A stretch of 7,033 nt of DNA from CBDULX01 sp048550535. GTDB lineage: Bacteria > Pseudomonadota > Gammaproteobacteria > SZUA-229. The notes beneath the pieces are model-generated. The model ran no database searches. It saw only the letters and a list, made by a program, of their open reading frames with translations, and had not been told where the DNA came from. The position numbers were made by a program, and so were the translations under genes. Where the stretch lies: assembly GCA_048550535.1 (NCBI GenBank), contig JBLYYN010000249.1:1-7033 (forward strand), read 5' to 3'. Every line of letters begins with the position of its first letter. The first letter of the stretch is position 1. Shown in pieces: positions 1 to 6,285 of the stretch.

Positions 1-147
1 TCAAAAATTACACAGAGCATGCAACAAATCACACGATTACTGCAAACTAATTTATTCAGCAAACGCGACCTGAATAGCTTGTTTGAGAAAATAAAGCCGG
101 ACAAACACGCGTCGCCACAATTAACGTTGTCACTGGCTCGGCGTTAG
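1..147 (+). CDS. C-terminal end of a probable insertion-sequence transposase (5' part outside window)
   Basis: Frame 1 is open from the first base to a TAG at 145-147 and gives the last 48 residues of a protein entering from the left. The readable end runs MQQITRLLQTNLF, then SKRDLNSLF, a Lys/Pro-rich stretch and a final PQLTLSLARR. A helical segment of the type RLLQTNLFxxRxLxxLF followed by a short Pro-containing tail resembles the extreme C-termini of DDE-type insertion-sequence transposases as I remember them, IS4-like ones in particular. No catalytic residues are in view, so the family is uncertain. The stop lies about 24 bases before a sequence that looks like an element end, which is typical transposase-to-terminus spacing and supports the call. 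It could instead be the tail of an unrelated protein. Confidence 0.45.
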   Translation, partial: SKITQSMQQITRLLQTNLFSKRDLNSLFEKIKPDKHASPQLTLSLARR

Positions 148-171
148 TGGGACAGTAGTGGCTCTGACCCC
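148..171. repeat. Candidate right end (terminal repeat) of the insertion sequence
   Basis: After the transposase-like stop the sequence runs TGGGACAGTAGTGG and then CTCTGACCCC. On the other strand this reads inward from GGGGTCAGAGCC. GGGGTCAGAG-type ends are familiar next to transposase genes in proteobacteria. The partner end is outside the window, so neither an inverted match nor a target duplication can be shown. The alternative is a REP-type repeat with no relation to the stub. Confidence 0.35.
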
Positions 172-223
172 TTAACTTACTTAACTCAGTTAGTTTGTTA
201 GTTTTCCTTAATTCAGATATAAA

Positions 224-1447
224 TTACATATGTCCAAGGAAGAACTGGATCATCACCGCGTTAACCAGATCGATAAAGAAGGCCCCCACCAGCGGCACGA
301 TAATAAATGCCATATGCGAAGCGCCATAACGTTGCGTCACCGCCGACATATTCGCCATCGCTGTCGGGGTTGCGCCCATGGAATAACCGGCAAACCCTGC
401 CGATATCACGGCGGCATCATAATTACGTCCCATTAGCGGGAAAACTGCAAACATGATGACCACGACAGCCACAATGAGTTGCGCGCCTAAAATAGCAAAG
501 ATGGGGCCCGCCAGGTCGATCAAGGTCCAGAGTTGCATACTCATCAATGACATTGCCAGGAAGGTACCCAGGGAAACATCCGCAATCATTGCCATGGCCG
601 GTGTTCGACTCGGCCATTCGGTACCCGAAATACGGGGAAAAGATTTCGGTATCAAGTTAGTGATAAGGATACCGGCAAACAGGCAGGTGACGAAATTCGG
701 GAGCTTCAGTCCCCACTTTTCCAAGACTTCATTTAACAGTAAACCAATAATAATGCAGATATGGATCGCAAGTACTGCATCCAGAAAATTCATATAATCT
801 AGTTCCTGTTTCTTATACTCCTTGGTCACGCCGACATCCAGTGGCTCCACCTTTTCAGGTTGTAGCTTGTGGCGAGAAATAAGAAACTTGGCGATGGGGC
901 CGCCGATGGAACTGGCTAGAATCAAACCAAAGGTGGCACAGGCAATACCGATTTCCATGGCATTTGCCACACTATATTCTTCAGCAAAGCGTGGCGCCCA
1001 GGCAATGGCAGTGCCATGTCCACCGATAAGCGATACCGTTCCGCCAATCAGGCCGACAGTAGAAGGTTGGCCTAACAGGTTGGCCACGGTAATCCCGGTC
1101 AGATCCTGTAATAACATATAGCCGATTGTGATCGTCAGCAGGATAACCAGTGGCTTGCCACCCGCGATCAGATCCTTGAAGCTGGCGTTGATCCCGATAG
1201 TAGTAAAGAAATACACCAGCAATACATCGCGTGCGACCAACTCAAACTCAACACCGACATCGGTAATAAAGTACAGTAATGCGAACAGAACAGAAAATAA
1301 CAAACCGCCGGTGACCGGTTCGGGAATGCTGAATTCGCGCAGGAACGAAACCGCATTATTCAGGCGTTTACCGGTAAACAGGACAATAATCGCCAATGTC
1401 ACGGTCAGAAACGTATCGATATGTAATATCCCGTTTTCGAGTTCCAT
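224..1447 (-). CDS. gltS: Sodium/glutamate symporter GltS
   Basis: This is an inner-membrane secondary transporter that takes up L-glutamate with Na+. The 407-residue product is the usual GltS length (E. coli about 401) and matches the family end to end. It has an N-terminal TM helix followed by SFLREFSIPEPVTGGLL (about 34-50). The first re-entrant signature SLIGGHGTAIAW is at 139-150. Its inverted-repeat counterpart GYSMGATPTAMANM is at 354-367, after NYDAAVISAG. The C-terminal SHMAFIIVPLVGAFFIDLVNA (377-397, given here as recognisable family sequence) is also present. About ten hydrophobic segments are visible, with a charged cytoplasmic loop near 190-220. The ATG has a good Shine-Dalgarno, AAGGA (1456-1460 complement), 8 bases upstream. 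It appears monocistronic: an approximately 500-base gap separates it from the upstream porin. No convincing terminator follows the stop. Confidence 0.96.
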   Translation of the reverse strand: MELENGILHIDTFLTVTLAIIVLFTGKRLNNAVSFLREFSIPEPVTGGLLFSVLFALLYFITDVGVEFELVARDVLLVYFFTTIGINASFKDLIAGGKPLVILLTITIGYMLLQDLTGITVANLLGQPSTVGLIGGTVSLIGGHGTAIAWAPRFAEEYSVANAMEIGIACATFGLILASSIGGPIAKFLISRHKLQPEKVEPLDVGVTKEYKKQELDYMNFLDAVLAIHICIIIGLLLNEVLEKWGLKLPNFVTCLFAGILITNLIPKSFPRISGTEWPSRTPAMAMIADVSLGTFLAMSLMSMQLWTLIDLAGPIFAILGAQLIVAVVVIMFAVFPLMGRNYDAAVISAGFAGYSMGATPTAMANMSAVTQRYGASHMAFIIVPLVGAFFIDLVNAVMIQFFLGHM

Positions 1448-1954
1448 AGTGACTGTCCTTAGTTTTACCTTAAGATATATCTCTAGTGCTGATATGAAGT
1501 ATAGGAAGAATAAACACCCTTTTAGTAAAAGTCTAGCTCCAGTCTCGCATCACTAAATCTGTAAATCTCCAGTTTTTTATATACACAATGAATTATTTAC
1601 TCTTGCAATGCCTATTTACACTTAGTTTCTAACCATTCTCGCACAAAAGCTAGCAGGTGAACCTACCGGCCATGCGGATCGCACTAATTAAATACCCATG
1701 CCCAAAATAAAAAACAGGATAAGCACAGCTTACGCGCGTAAGAATTCGAGAGGCCTGGTGAAATTAGTAAATTTTCCATTTGTCATTTCTCAATAATGAT
1801 TGTTTCTATGGTGATTCAAGAAGCCTTCTTATTTCGTTTATCCTTTTTCAGCCAACCAATAACCATTTACTCATTTGCTAACATAAATGCAATAGATGAC
1901 AAACACGACAGCTTCCTCACCTTCCCACCTGAGCGCAGCAGACCTGTTCGCATA
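1448..1954. other. Non-coding gap between porin stop and gltS start
   Basis: This 507-base region has no believable gene on either strand; the longest frames are out-of-phase extensions of neighbouring genes or stop within a few codons. It must hold the gltS promoter. A TATACT hexamer on the minus strand (complement of 1498-1503) lies about 50 bases before the ATG, but no good -35 stands 16-18 bases from it, so no promoter is called. Small palindromes are present: AGATATATCT at 1473-1482, AAGAAG-C-CTTCTT at 1818-1830, and the stronger one at 1729-1742 listed separately. No clear intrinsic terminator follows the porin stop. Confidence 0.6.
1729..1742. promoter_or_regulatory. Perfect 14-bp palindrome, possible operator
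   Basis: CTTACGCGCGTAAG equals its own reverse complement over all 14 bases. It sits in the long gap about 280 bases upstream of gltS and 210 bases past the porin stop. There is no T-run on either side, so it does not look like an intrinsic terminator. A site for a dimeric regulator is possible, but the distance from gltS is large for a simple operator. Confidence 0.3.
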
Positions 1955-3343
1955 TCATAGAATCGGTAAGGAATAATTCACAATGAGACGGACATTGGTT
2001 ACCTCGGTATCATCATCGAACTCGGCACGCCCTGTCCTAAATCGCAGCCACAGACCTTTAAGGCTGTCCGACTTGGGTTTATAGTCGAGCGTAATGGCAG
2101 ACTCGTTCACATCGGGAGCAGCCGCACCGGAACTCGCAACACGGGCGTCGTAGCCATGGGTGATGTTTACGAAACCACTCCATGCGGGTTGACCCCACGC
2201 TGTCCCGGAAAAAGAGACCCCGAGTCGCCAGGCGCGCTCACCCGGCCGATTGAAGCTTTCAAGCATGCCCCAGTTGTAGCTAGGAAACCCGCCCCACGGA
2301 AAACGTATCGACGCTTCATCGTCGACCTGGGTGTACGCCAGCGTCAAGATCACTCCCTTCACGCTGCCCGACGCTTTAATCCCTAAATGCGATGTGTGGA
2401 ATTCGCCAACGAGCTGGTCACCGACGCTACGTTGATCGGTGTACTGTAAGCCGACCTTGGTGCCGAGCGACCTGAGTATGTATGAGGCCCAGTTGGCCTC
2501 GGCGTACAGCGTGTTGAAAGTGTCCCAGCCATAGTAGTTGAACAGACCGACGCTGGCATGGTCGAGAATCTCGACCTTCCCACCCGCTACCGAGAGACCC
2601 TTGTCGGTGTCGAGCGCACCGGCGGCTTCCGACATCGGTATGAAGCGCTCGCTGTTCTTTTGTTTGGTGCGAGTGAAGTGGCCAAAGCCAAAATCGCTTC
2701 GCTCGCCGTAGCGCGAAATGAAATAGCTCTCGTGCGTTTGTGGAATCATGCGGCTATCGTTGGTGTCGAGATAGGGGACTTTGATGGCGCGGCGGTAAAG
2801 CGAGGCCTGCCAGCCGTCGGCGTCACCAAGCAGTAGATGAGCCTGTCCCAGTATATTGATGTCATCTCCGTTGGGCGCGACCAACCCGGTTCGCCCCGGG
2901 TTTTCAGAGTTGCCGAAGAGGTTTGAACTGTAATAGGACACGCCGACCTGAGCGATGTCCATAAACTTACCGGTTTCGAAGAAGATCTCGCCACCCAGAG
3001 AATTTGCGTAGTCTCGTTGGTCGTTTAACGCTTCCCGGTCAAAGTGATAAGCGCGAAGATTGATCTTGAAGGTGGCGTCTCGTAGGATAGGGGGCATATC
3101 TTCGAGCTGGCGTGGCAGCTCTTTTAAGAGCACTGGCTCCTCGGCTTCCGGCTGCGTGAGTGCTTCATCGAGGGGAGTTAAACTCTCGACGGCGCTGTTG
3201 GGTGCCGTATTTTCCACTGCGATGCTTTCGGTCGCATGTACTCCGCTCGAGATAGCGAACAACACCAGCACGACCATTGCCAGCACTGTCCGTGTTAGCA
3301 AACTAATGCGTCGTTCTTTGATAGTGGTTTCCTCAAAGTGCAT
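1955..3343 (-). CDS. OprD-family outer-membrane porin
   Basis: This is a predicted outer-membrane beta-barrel channel of the OprD family, which passes small substrates such as amino acids, peptides or organic acids; the substrate here cannot be read. The 462-residue product starts with a basic n-region and a hydrophobic core (about 15-34), with a likely signal cleavage after SSGVHA (37). An acidic Pro/Glu linker follows (about 38-88). The barrel has INLRAYHFDRE (94-104), the family's NDSRMIPQTHESY box (195-207), and alternating-residue strands such as YGERSDFGFGHF and LWLRFRTGRA. The last strand, VRLIVNYSLPIL, ends in Leu instead of the usual Phe. The ATG lacks a good Shine-Dalgarno. GAGGAA lies just inside the frame, so a downstream start is conceivable, but no suitable ATG/GTG/TTG follows it at normal spacing. 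G+C is clearly higher than in the genes to its right. Confidence 0.85.
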   Translation of the reverse strand: MHFEETTIKERRISLLTRTVLAMVVLVLFAISSGVHATESIAVENTAPNSAVESLTPLDEALTQPEAEEPVLLKELPRQLEDMPPILRDATFKINLRAYHFDREALNDQRDYANSLGGEIFFETGKFMDIAQVGVSYYSSNLFGNSENPGRTGLVAPNGDDINILGQAHLLLGDADGWQASLYRRAIKVPYLDTNDSRMIPQTHESYFISRYGERSDFGFGHFTRTKQKNSERFIPMSEAAGALDTDKGLSVAGGKVEILDHASVGLFNYYGWDTFNTLYAEANWASYILRSLGTKVGLQYTDQRSVGDQLVGEFHTSHLGIKASGSVKGVILTLAYTQVDDEASIRFPWGGFPSYNWGMLESFNRPGERAWRLGVSFSGTAWGQPAWSGFVNITHGYDARVASSGAAAPDVNESAITLDYKPKSDSLKGLWLRFRTGRAEFDDDTEVTNVRLIVNYSLPIL

Positions 3344-3350
3344 CGAATCT

Positions 3351-3372
3351 GATTAACCGCATGGATTAACCG
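3351..3372. repeat. 9-bp direct repeat in the porin leader
   Basis: GATTAACCG occurs at 3351-3359 and again at 3364-3372, a 13-base period, immediately upstream of the porin start on its transcript. The second copy overlaps the left edge of the 120-bp structured element. Spacing slightly above one helical turn could suit a regulator binding in tandem, but a small local duplication explains it equally well. Confidence 0.4.
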
Positions 3373-3487
3373 GGTAAGAGAGCAATTGTTTCTAATATTA
3401 GAGTATATTGCTCTCTGAACCCGGTTTTTCTTCGGTTTTCCTTTTAGAAACAATTGCACCCATAGGGCAAAACTCTCTGATCCGGTT
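3368..3487. repeat. 120-bp element of nested, mutually exclusive inverted repeats
   Basis: The left arm has AACCGGGT (3368-3375), AGAGAGCAAT (3377-3386) and, overlapping that, GCAATTGTTTCTAA (3382-3395). It has two sets of perfect complements. The first is ATTGCTCTCT (3407-3416) with ACCCGGTT (3419-3426), giving a long hairpin capped by the palindrome TCTAATATTAGA (3391-3402). The second is TTAGAAACAATTGC (3444-3457), with CTCTCT (3473-3478) and CCGGTT (3482-3487) further out. The middle block CTCTCTGAACCCGGTTTTTC is echoed at 3473 by CTCTCTGATCCGGTTTTGTC, as an imperfect direct repeat. The first hairpin ends in GGTTTTTCTT on the plus strand, as a terminator would, but no plus-strand gene precedes it. 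On the minus strand it lies between the ankyrin gene's stop and the porin start, so it may be a leader structure, a MITE-like repeat, or both. Confidence 0.6.
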
Positions 3488-3501
3488 TTGTCTTTTTTAG
3501 C

Positions 3502-4635
3502 TTATCTTACTGGCATTGTCTCAGACCCATTATTTTGGGGCTTGTATTTTCCTTCAACCTTTATTTTTAATAGATCGTGAATTTTAATTAAACCATTTTT
3601 CTTAGCTAATTCAAGCGCACTTTCTCCATTTGCACTTCTTTGAGTAATATCTATTCCTGCCTTCAATAATTGTTTTACAATTTCTACTCTGTCATTATCT
3701 ATAGCCATATAAAGTTCATAATTTCCTTTTAAAGCAGATATCAGAGGTGTTCCTTTATTAATATCAACTTGCTTTATCTCAAGTAAAAATTCTACAAAAT
3801 CCACATGCCCTAAGCCTGCAGCTATGCTCAAAGCGGTCGCTCCAAATTTATTTACAGCATTTATATCAGCTCCAGCATTGTAGAGCACACGTCCAATGGA
3901 CGTATACCCACAACCAGCAGTTGAAGTTAGTGCTGTATTACCATTTCTTTTGTCTCTTTTGTTGACATCTGCTCCTGCTGATAAAAGCGCATCCACTAAC
4001 TCCAAGCGATCAGGCTCGAACATTTTTCTCAATTTCTTATATTGTGCGTGATTTTTTTCCTTACCGTAAACTTTAGAAGCTATTTCACCTCTCTCATATA
4101 AATAGTGTCTTAGTTTCTGGTCATCAGTGAACGTACAACTAGCAGTAATCAATATTGGGCCTGCACCTCCTTCTACAGGTGGACCAACAATATGGACATT
4201 TGCACCAGAATCGATCAGTAGTTTAGCCACATCTGCATGTCCATTAAAAGCAGCAGCTTCCAGTGGAGTAACACCTGATCTATCCGCCTTTTCATTAACA
4301 TTTGCCCCAGCTTGTAATAAAACTTTTGCTACTTCAGTCTGCCCTTCAGAAGCTGCATGTGTCAATGCAGATACTGGTCGCCAACCACTTTTTTGATTAG
4401 GGGACATTCCCGCAGCCAGAAAGAGTTTGACTATCTTTACATTACCAGACTTGACTTGTTCAATAAAATCTGGTGCACGGTATTTCAATCCAATACGTTC
4501 AATTTCTGCTCGAGCAATAAGATAAGAATCTTCGGAATTACATGCTGAAAGCATTAAAAACAGAACAATTAGTATATGGCCACAAACGAGGCGCCGTAAA
4601 TGTTTAGGTGCAGAGTAAAAGCTATTATATTTCAT
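3502..4635 (-). CDS. Ankyrin-repeat lipoprotein, function unknown
   Basis: The 377-residue product begins with a basic n-region (KHLRR), a hydrophobic core ILIVLFLMLS and a lipobox LSAC with Cys32, so it is probably a lipoprotein. Asn at +2 is not the inner-membrane retention signal, so the outer membrane is favoured. About seven ankyrin repeats follow from residue 57. Clear ones are ALTHAASEGQTEVAKVLLQ (90-108), PLEAAAFNGHADVAKLLID (124-142), ALTSTAGCGYTSIGRVLYN (235-253) and ALSIAAGLGHVDFVEFLLE (268-286). Turns of the form AGANVN or AGADIN recur. A Lys-rich insertion (about 170-209) interrupts the third and fourth repeats. Ankyrin repeats mediate protein-protein contacts; no partner or enzymatic domain is visible. 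The gene is very AT-rich (a sampled 60-base line is 25% G+C) compared with the porin downstream. The Shine-Dalgarno is weak (AAAGAA) and sits in a hairpin loop. Confidence 0.85.
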   Translation of the reverse strand: MKYNSFYSAPKHLRRLVCGHILIVLFLMLSACNSEDSYLIARAEIERIGLKYRAPDFIEQVKSGNVKIVKLFLAAGMSPNQKSGWRPVSALTHAASEGQTEVAKVLLQAGANVNEKADRSGVTPLEAAAFNGHADVAKLLIDSGANVHIVGPPVEGGAGPILITASCTFTDDQKLRHYLYERGEIASKVYGKEKNHAQYKKLRKMFEPDRLELVDALLSAGADVNKRDKRNGNTALTSTAGCGYTSIGRVLYNAGADINAVNKFGATALSIAAGLGHVDFVEFLLEIKQVDINKGTPLISALKGNYELYMAIDNDRVEIVKQLLKAGIDITQRSANGESALELAKKNGLIKIHDLLKIKVEGKYKPQNNGSETMPVR

Positions 4636-4661
4636 TTCTTTATTTTTACTCTGAGCCTAAA
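4603..4661 (-). promoter_or_regulatory. 18-bp inverted repeat enclosing the start codon of the ankyrin gene
   Basis: The two arms are 4603-4620 (TTTAGGTGCAGAGTAAAA) and 4644-4661 (TTTTACTCTGAGCCTAAA). They are complementary at 16 of 18 positions, with one internal 2-base mismatch. The 23-base loop holds the AAAGAA Shine-Dalgarno-like sequence and the ATG (4633-4635). In the transcript the start would therefore be displayed in a loop above a long stem that reaches into codons 6-11. It may affect translation initiation or mRNA stability, or be a DNA operator; the sequence does not decide. Confidence 0.5.
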
Positions 4662-4729
4662 TATATTGATTGTTATTATGAGATATTCCAAGAATTTTCC
4701 AGCTTATCAGGTCACCCACAATAAGAAAA

Positions 4730-4748
4730 GCTTAGAATACTTCTAAGC
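4730..4748 (-). terminator. Intrinsic terminator, probably bidirectional, serving arsM
   Basis: GCTTAGAA (4730-4737), a 3-base loop and TTCTAAGC (4741-4748) form a perfect 8-bp stem. On the minus strand it is followed by TTTTCTTATT, a fair U-tract, and it lies about 50 bases past the arsM stop. On the plus strand it is followed by CTTTGTTTTT, so it could also stop transcription coming from the left. Confidence 0.65.
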
Positions 4749-4761
4749 CTTTGTTTTTATT

Positions 4762-4799
4762 GGTGTCTTAACATGGGTGTCCTGTTTATTCTGTTTATT
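4762..4799. repeat. REP-like sequence after arsM, with a 9-bp tandem duplication
   Basis: GGTGTC appears at 4762-4767 and again within ATGGGTGTCCTG (4773-4784). That 12-mer is the exact reverse complement of the core repeated twice upstream of the transposase at the right of the window. Around the core, AACA and TGTT (minus strand) can pair and leave GGACACCCA in the loop. Immediately after it, CTGTTTATT is duplicated in tandem (4782-4790 and 4791-4799), ending at the last base before the arsM stop. The shared core suggests a solo substrate site of a REP-associated transposase. Confidence 0.5.
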
Positions 4800-5603
4800 T
4801 TATGCCCTTGGTTTTATTGCCTCTATCGTTGCAGAAACAACATAATCCTCAATATTACTATCAGGCACCCAATTTCTTATAAACTCTTTGCTTTCATCCT
4901 TAGGCTTGATCTGTATATCAACAAATCCTGTAGTTTTGAGCATCCCTTCTATATCTTGAATAAGTGAAGCACCCGATAGACATCCAGCAAACAATTCCAT
5001 ATTTGTTTTTGCCTCGTCAGGCATATCGGCAGTAGCTACAACATCTGATATCGCCAATCGCCCACCCGGTTTCAGAACCCTGAATGATTCTTGAAATACT
5101 TTTGATTTTTCCGGTGACAAGTTAATAACACAATTGGAAATAATTACGTCTACTATTTCATCAGCAACAGGCAAATGCTCTATTTCACCAAGGCGAAATT
5201 CAACATTTTCATATTCAGCTTTATCAGAATTTGCACGAGCTTTGCTCACCATTTCTGATGTCATGTCAACGCCGATAACGCGCCCCAATTCTCCAACTTC
5301 TTTAACGGCAAGAAAACAGTCAAATCCACCGCCACTCCCTAGATCTAAGACAGTTTCACCTTGTTTCAATGAGGCTATAGCCTTTGGGTTTCCACATCCC
5401 AAGCCCATATTTGCCCCTTCAGGCACCTCATTCACATCATTGTTCGAGTAACCTAGTTCCAGTGAAGTGGATTTTGCATCTGGTAACGTTTCAGAGCAGC
5501 ATGATGATTCCGTACCACAGCATCCAGAACCATCTGATTCTGCTACTTTTCCATACTGTTCACGTACTGCTCTGCGAATATTGTCATTTGCTAATTGAGT
5601 CAT
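4800..5603 (-). CDS. arsM: Arsenite S-adenosylmethionine methyltransferase ArsM
   Basis: This cytosolic enzyme transfers methyl groups from SAM to As(III), forming methylated and partly volatile arsenicals. The 267-residue length is normal for bacterial ArsM. A Cys-rich N-terminal stretch has CC at 28-29 and 35-36. The GANMGLGCGNP box carries Cys70. SAM motif I, TVLDLGSGGGFDCFLA, is at 84-99, and the acidic GVDMT follows at 111-115. ISNCVINLSPEK carries Cys158, FRVLKPGGRLAISD is at 174-187, and ELFAGCLSGA carries Cys208. Cys70, Cys158 and Cys208 correspond to the three As(III)-binding cysteines known in the algal enzyme (72, 174, 224), so it should be active. Its Shine-Dalgarno GGGAG is 6 bases from the ATG and partly lies in a hairpin. 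sigZ is 83 bases upstream in the same direction. No arsR, arsB or arsC is in the window. Confidence 0.93.
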   Translation of the reverse strand: MTQLANDNIRRAVREQYGKVAESDGSGCCGTESSCCSETLPDAKSTSLELGYSNNDVNEVPEGANMGLGCGNPKAIASLKQGETVLDLGSGGGFDCFLAVKEVGELGRVIGVDMTSEMVSKARANSDKAEYENVEFRLGEIEHLPVADEIVDVIISNCVINLSPEKSKVFQESFRVLKPGGRLAISDVVATADMPDEAKTNMELFAGCLSGASLIQDIEGMLKTTGFVDIQIKPKDESKEFIRNWVPDSNIEDYVVSATIEAIKPRA

Positions 5604-5608
5604 GTTAA

Positions 5609-5654
5609 TCTCCCGTCATTGATGAATTAAAGTAATTTCATCTCTAAAGACGGG
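5609..5654 (-). promoter_or_regulatory. arsM leader hairpin overlapping its Shine-Dalgarno
   Basis: On the arsM transcript, CCCGUC (5654-5649) pairs perfectly with GACGGG (5617-5612). Inside, GAUGAAAUUA (5642-5633) pairs with UAAUUCAUC (5629-5621), with one bulged A and a 3-base loop. The GGG of the closing stem is the first part of the Shine-Dalgarno GGGAGA (5614-5609) of arsM. When folded, the ribosome binding site would be partly hidden. This could tune or regulate arsM relative to sigZ; what would open it is unknown. Confidence 0.5.
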
Positions 5655-5686
5655 GGTAGGAGGAAAAGGACGCAAAATAATTTTAA

Positions 5687-6232
5687 TCAGCAATGCTTGC
5701 ACTCCTGTTGTTTCTTATCATACGAAACAACTTGATTGTCCTTACTTATCTCAATCTGGCAGCAATCATCTAGCATGGTTTTTAATAAAATCCTGCCTCT
5801 TTGAACTCTCGATTTTGCACCCGACAATGAAATACCTTCATGTTCAGCCACTTCTTTTTGAGTTTTGTTTTCCATTTCTGACATTTGAATAGCTTTACGG
5901 TATTTATCAGGTAGTTCTTTGATCATCGGTTCAAGGCATGATGATAGTTCTCTTCTTATGACCTCTTCCTGTTCTGGTTGGGGTTGCTCTATCCAGTCTG
6001 GTAACTCTTCAGATAATCGCCTTGAGCGATAATGATCAATGATCGTATTGCGAGTTATTTGATACAGCCAGCTTTCTAGCTTGGCCCCCTCTTTAAGAGA
6101 GTCTATTCCTGCATGAATTTTTATGAATACATCTTGAAGAAGGTCATCAACCAGATCTTCAGACACCCTGGACCTTATGAAAGCGGCTAATTTCACATGG
6201 TACTCATGCCAAATATTTTCAGTTACTTCCAA
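5687..6232 (-). CDS. sigZ: RNA polymerase sigma factor, SigZ type, with cysteine-rich tail
   Basis: This is an ECF-like sigma factor that directs RNA polymerase to a particular promoter set. At 181 residues it is close to Bacillus SigZ (about 176). Region 2 spans about 10-75, with DLVDDLLQDVFIKIHAGI and the -10-recognising SWLYQITRNTIIDHYRSRR. Region 4 spans about 107-154, with LPDKYRKAIQMSEMENKTQKEVAE and the helix-turn-helix GISLSGAKSRVQRGR. After it comes a tail with CC (157-158) and CKHC (178-181), as in other SigZ proteins; such thiols could bind a metal(loid), which is inference. The start is TTG, chosen because AAAGGAG lies 5 bases upstream and no in-frame ATG is available. No anti-sigma gene is adjacent. 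It leads arsM and probably shares its transcript. Confidence 0.9.
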   Translation of the reverse strand: MEVTENIWHEYHVKLAAFIRSRVSEDLVDDLLQDVFIKIHAGIDSLKEGAKLESWLYQITRNTIIDHYRSRRLSEELPDWIEQPQPEQEEVIRRELSSCLEPMIKELPDKYRKAIQMSEMENKTQKEVAEHEGISLSGAKSRVQRGRILLKTMLDDCCQIEISKDNQVVSYDKKQQECKHC

Positions 6233-6237
6233 GCTGG

Positions 6238-6244
6238 CTCCTTT
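6238..6244 (-). promoter_or_regulatory. Shine-Dalgarno that fixes the TTG start of sigZ
   Basis: AAAGGAG on the minus strand ends 5 bases before TTG (6230-6232). The only nearby ATG, 19 bases upstream of the TTG, is out of frame and precedes the Shine-Dalgarno, so TTG is the best start. Confidence 0.7.
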
Positions 6245-6285
6245 GTGGCATAACGTTCTAGCTAATAGGTGCGGGGTTTTTCACC

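Noticed and set aside
1128..1556. 142-codon plus-strand frame opposite the gltS start
   Set aside because: Antisense to a certain gltS; composition is that of a mirrored membrane protein and no Shine-Dalgarno is seen.
3368..3487. Integron attC-type site
   Set aside because: The paired arms lack the RYYYAAC and GTTRRRY core boxes in the right places, and no integrase or cassette structure is visible.
5693..5773. Small plus-strand frame (26 codons, hydrophobic) starting ATG near 5693, with AGGAGG upstream
   Set aside because: The AGGAGG is nearly 30 bases from the ATG and the frame is antisense to the end of sigZ, whose coding is far better supported.
4800..6232. Complete ars resistance operon
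   Set aside because: Only arsM and sigZ are present; no arsR, arsB/acr3 or arsC can be found on either strand.
6252..6284. ECF-style autoregulatory promoter for sigZ (GAAAAAC with CGTT)
   Set aside because: The spacer is about 20 bases instead of 16-17, and transcription would begin inside the Shine-Dalgarno of sigZ.
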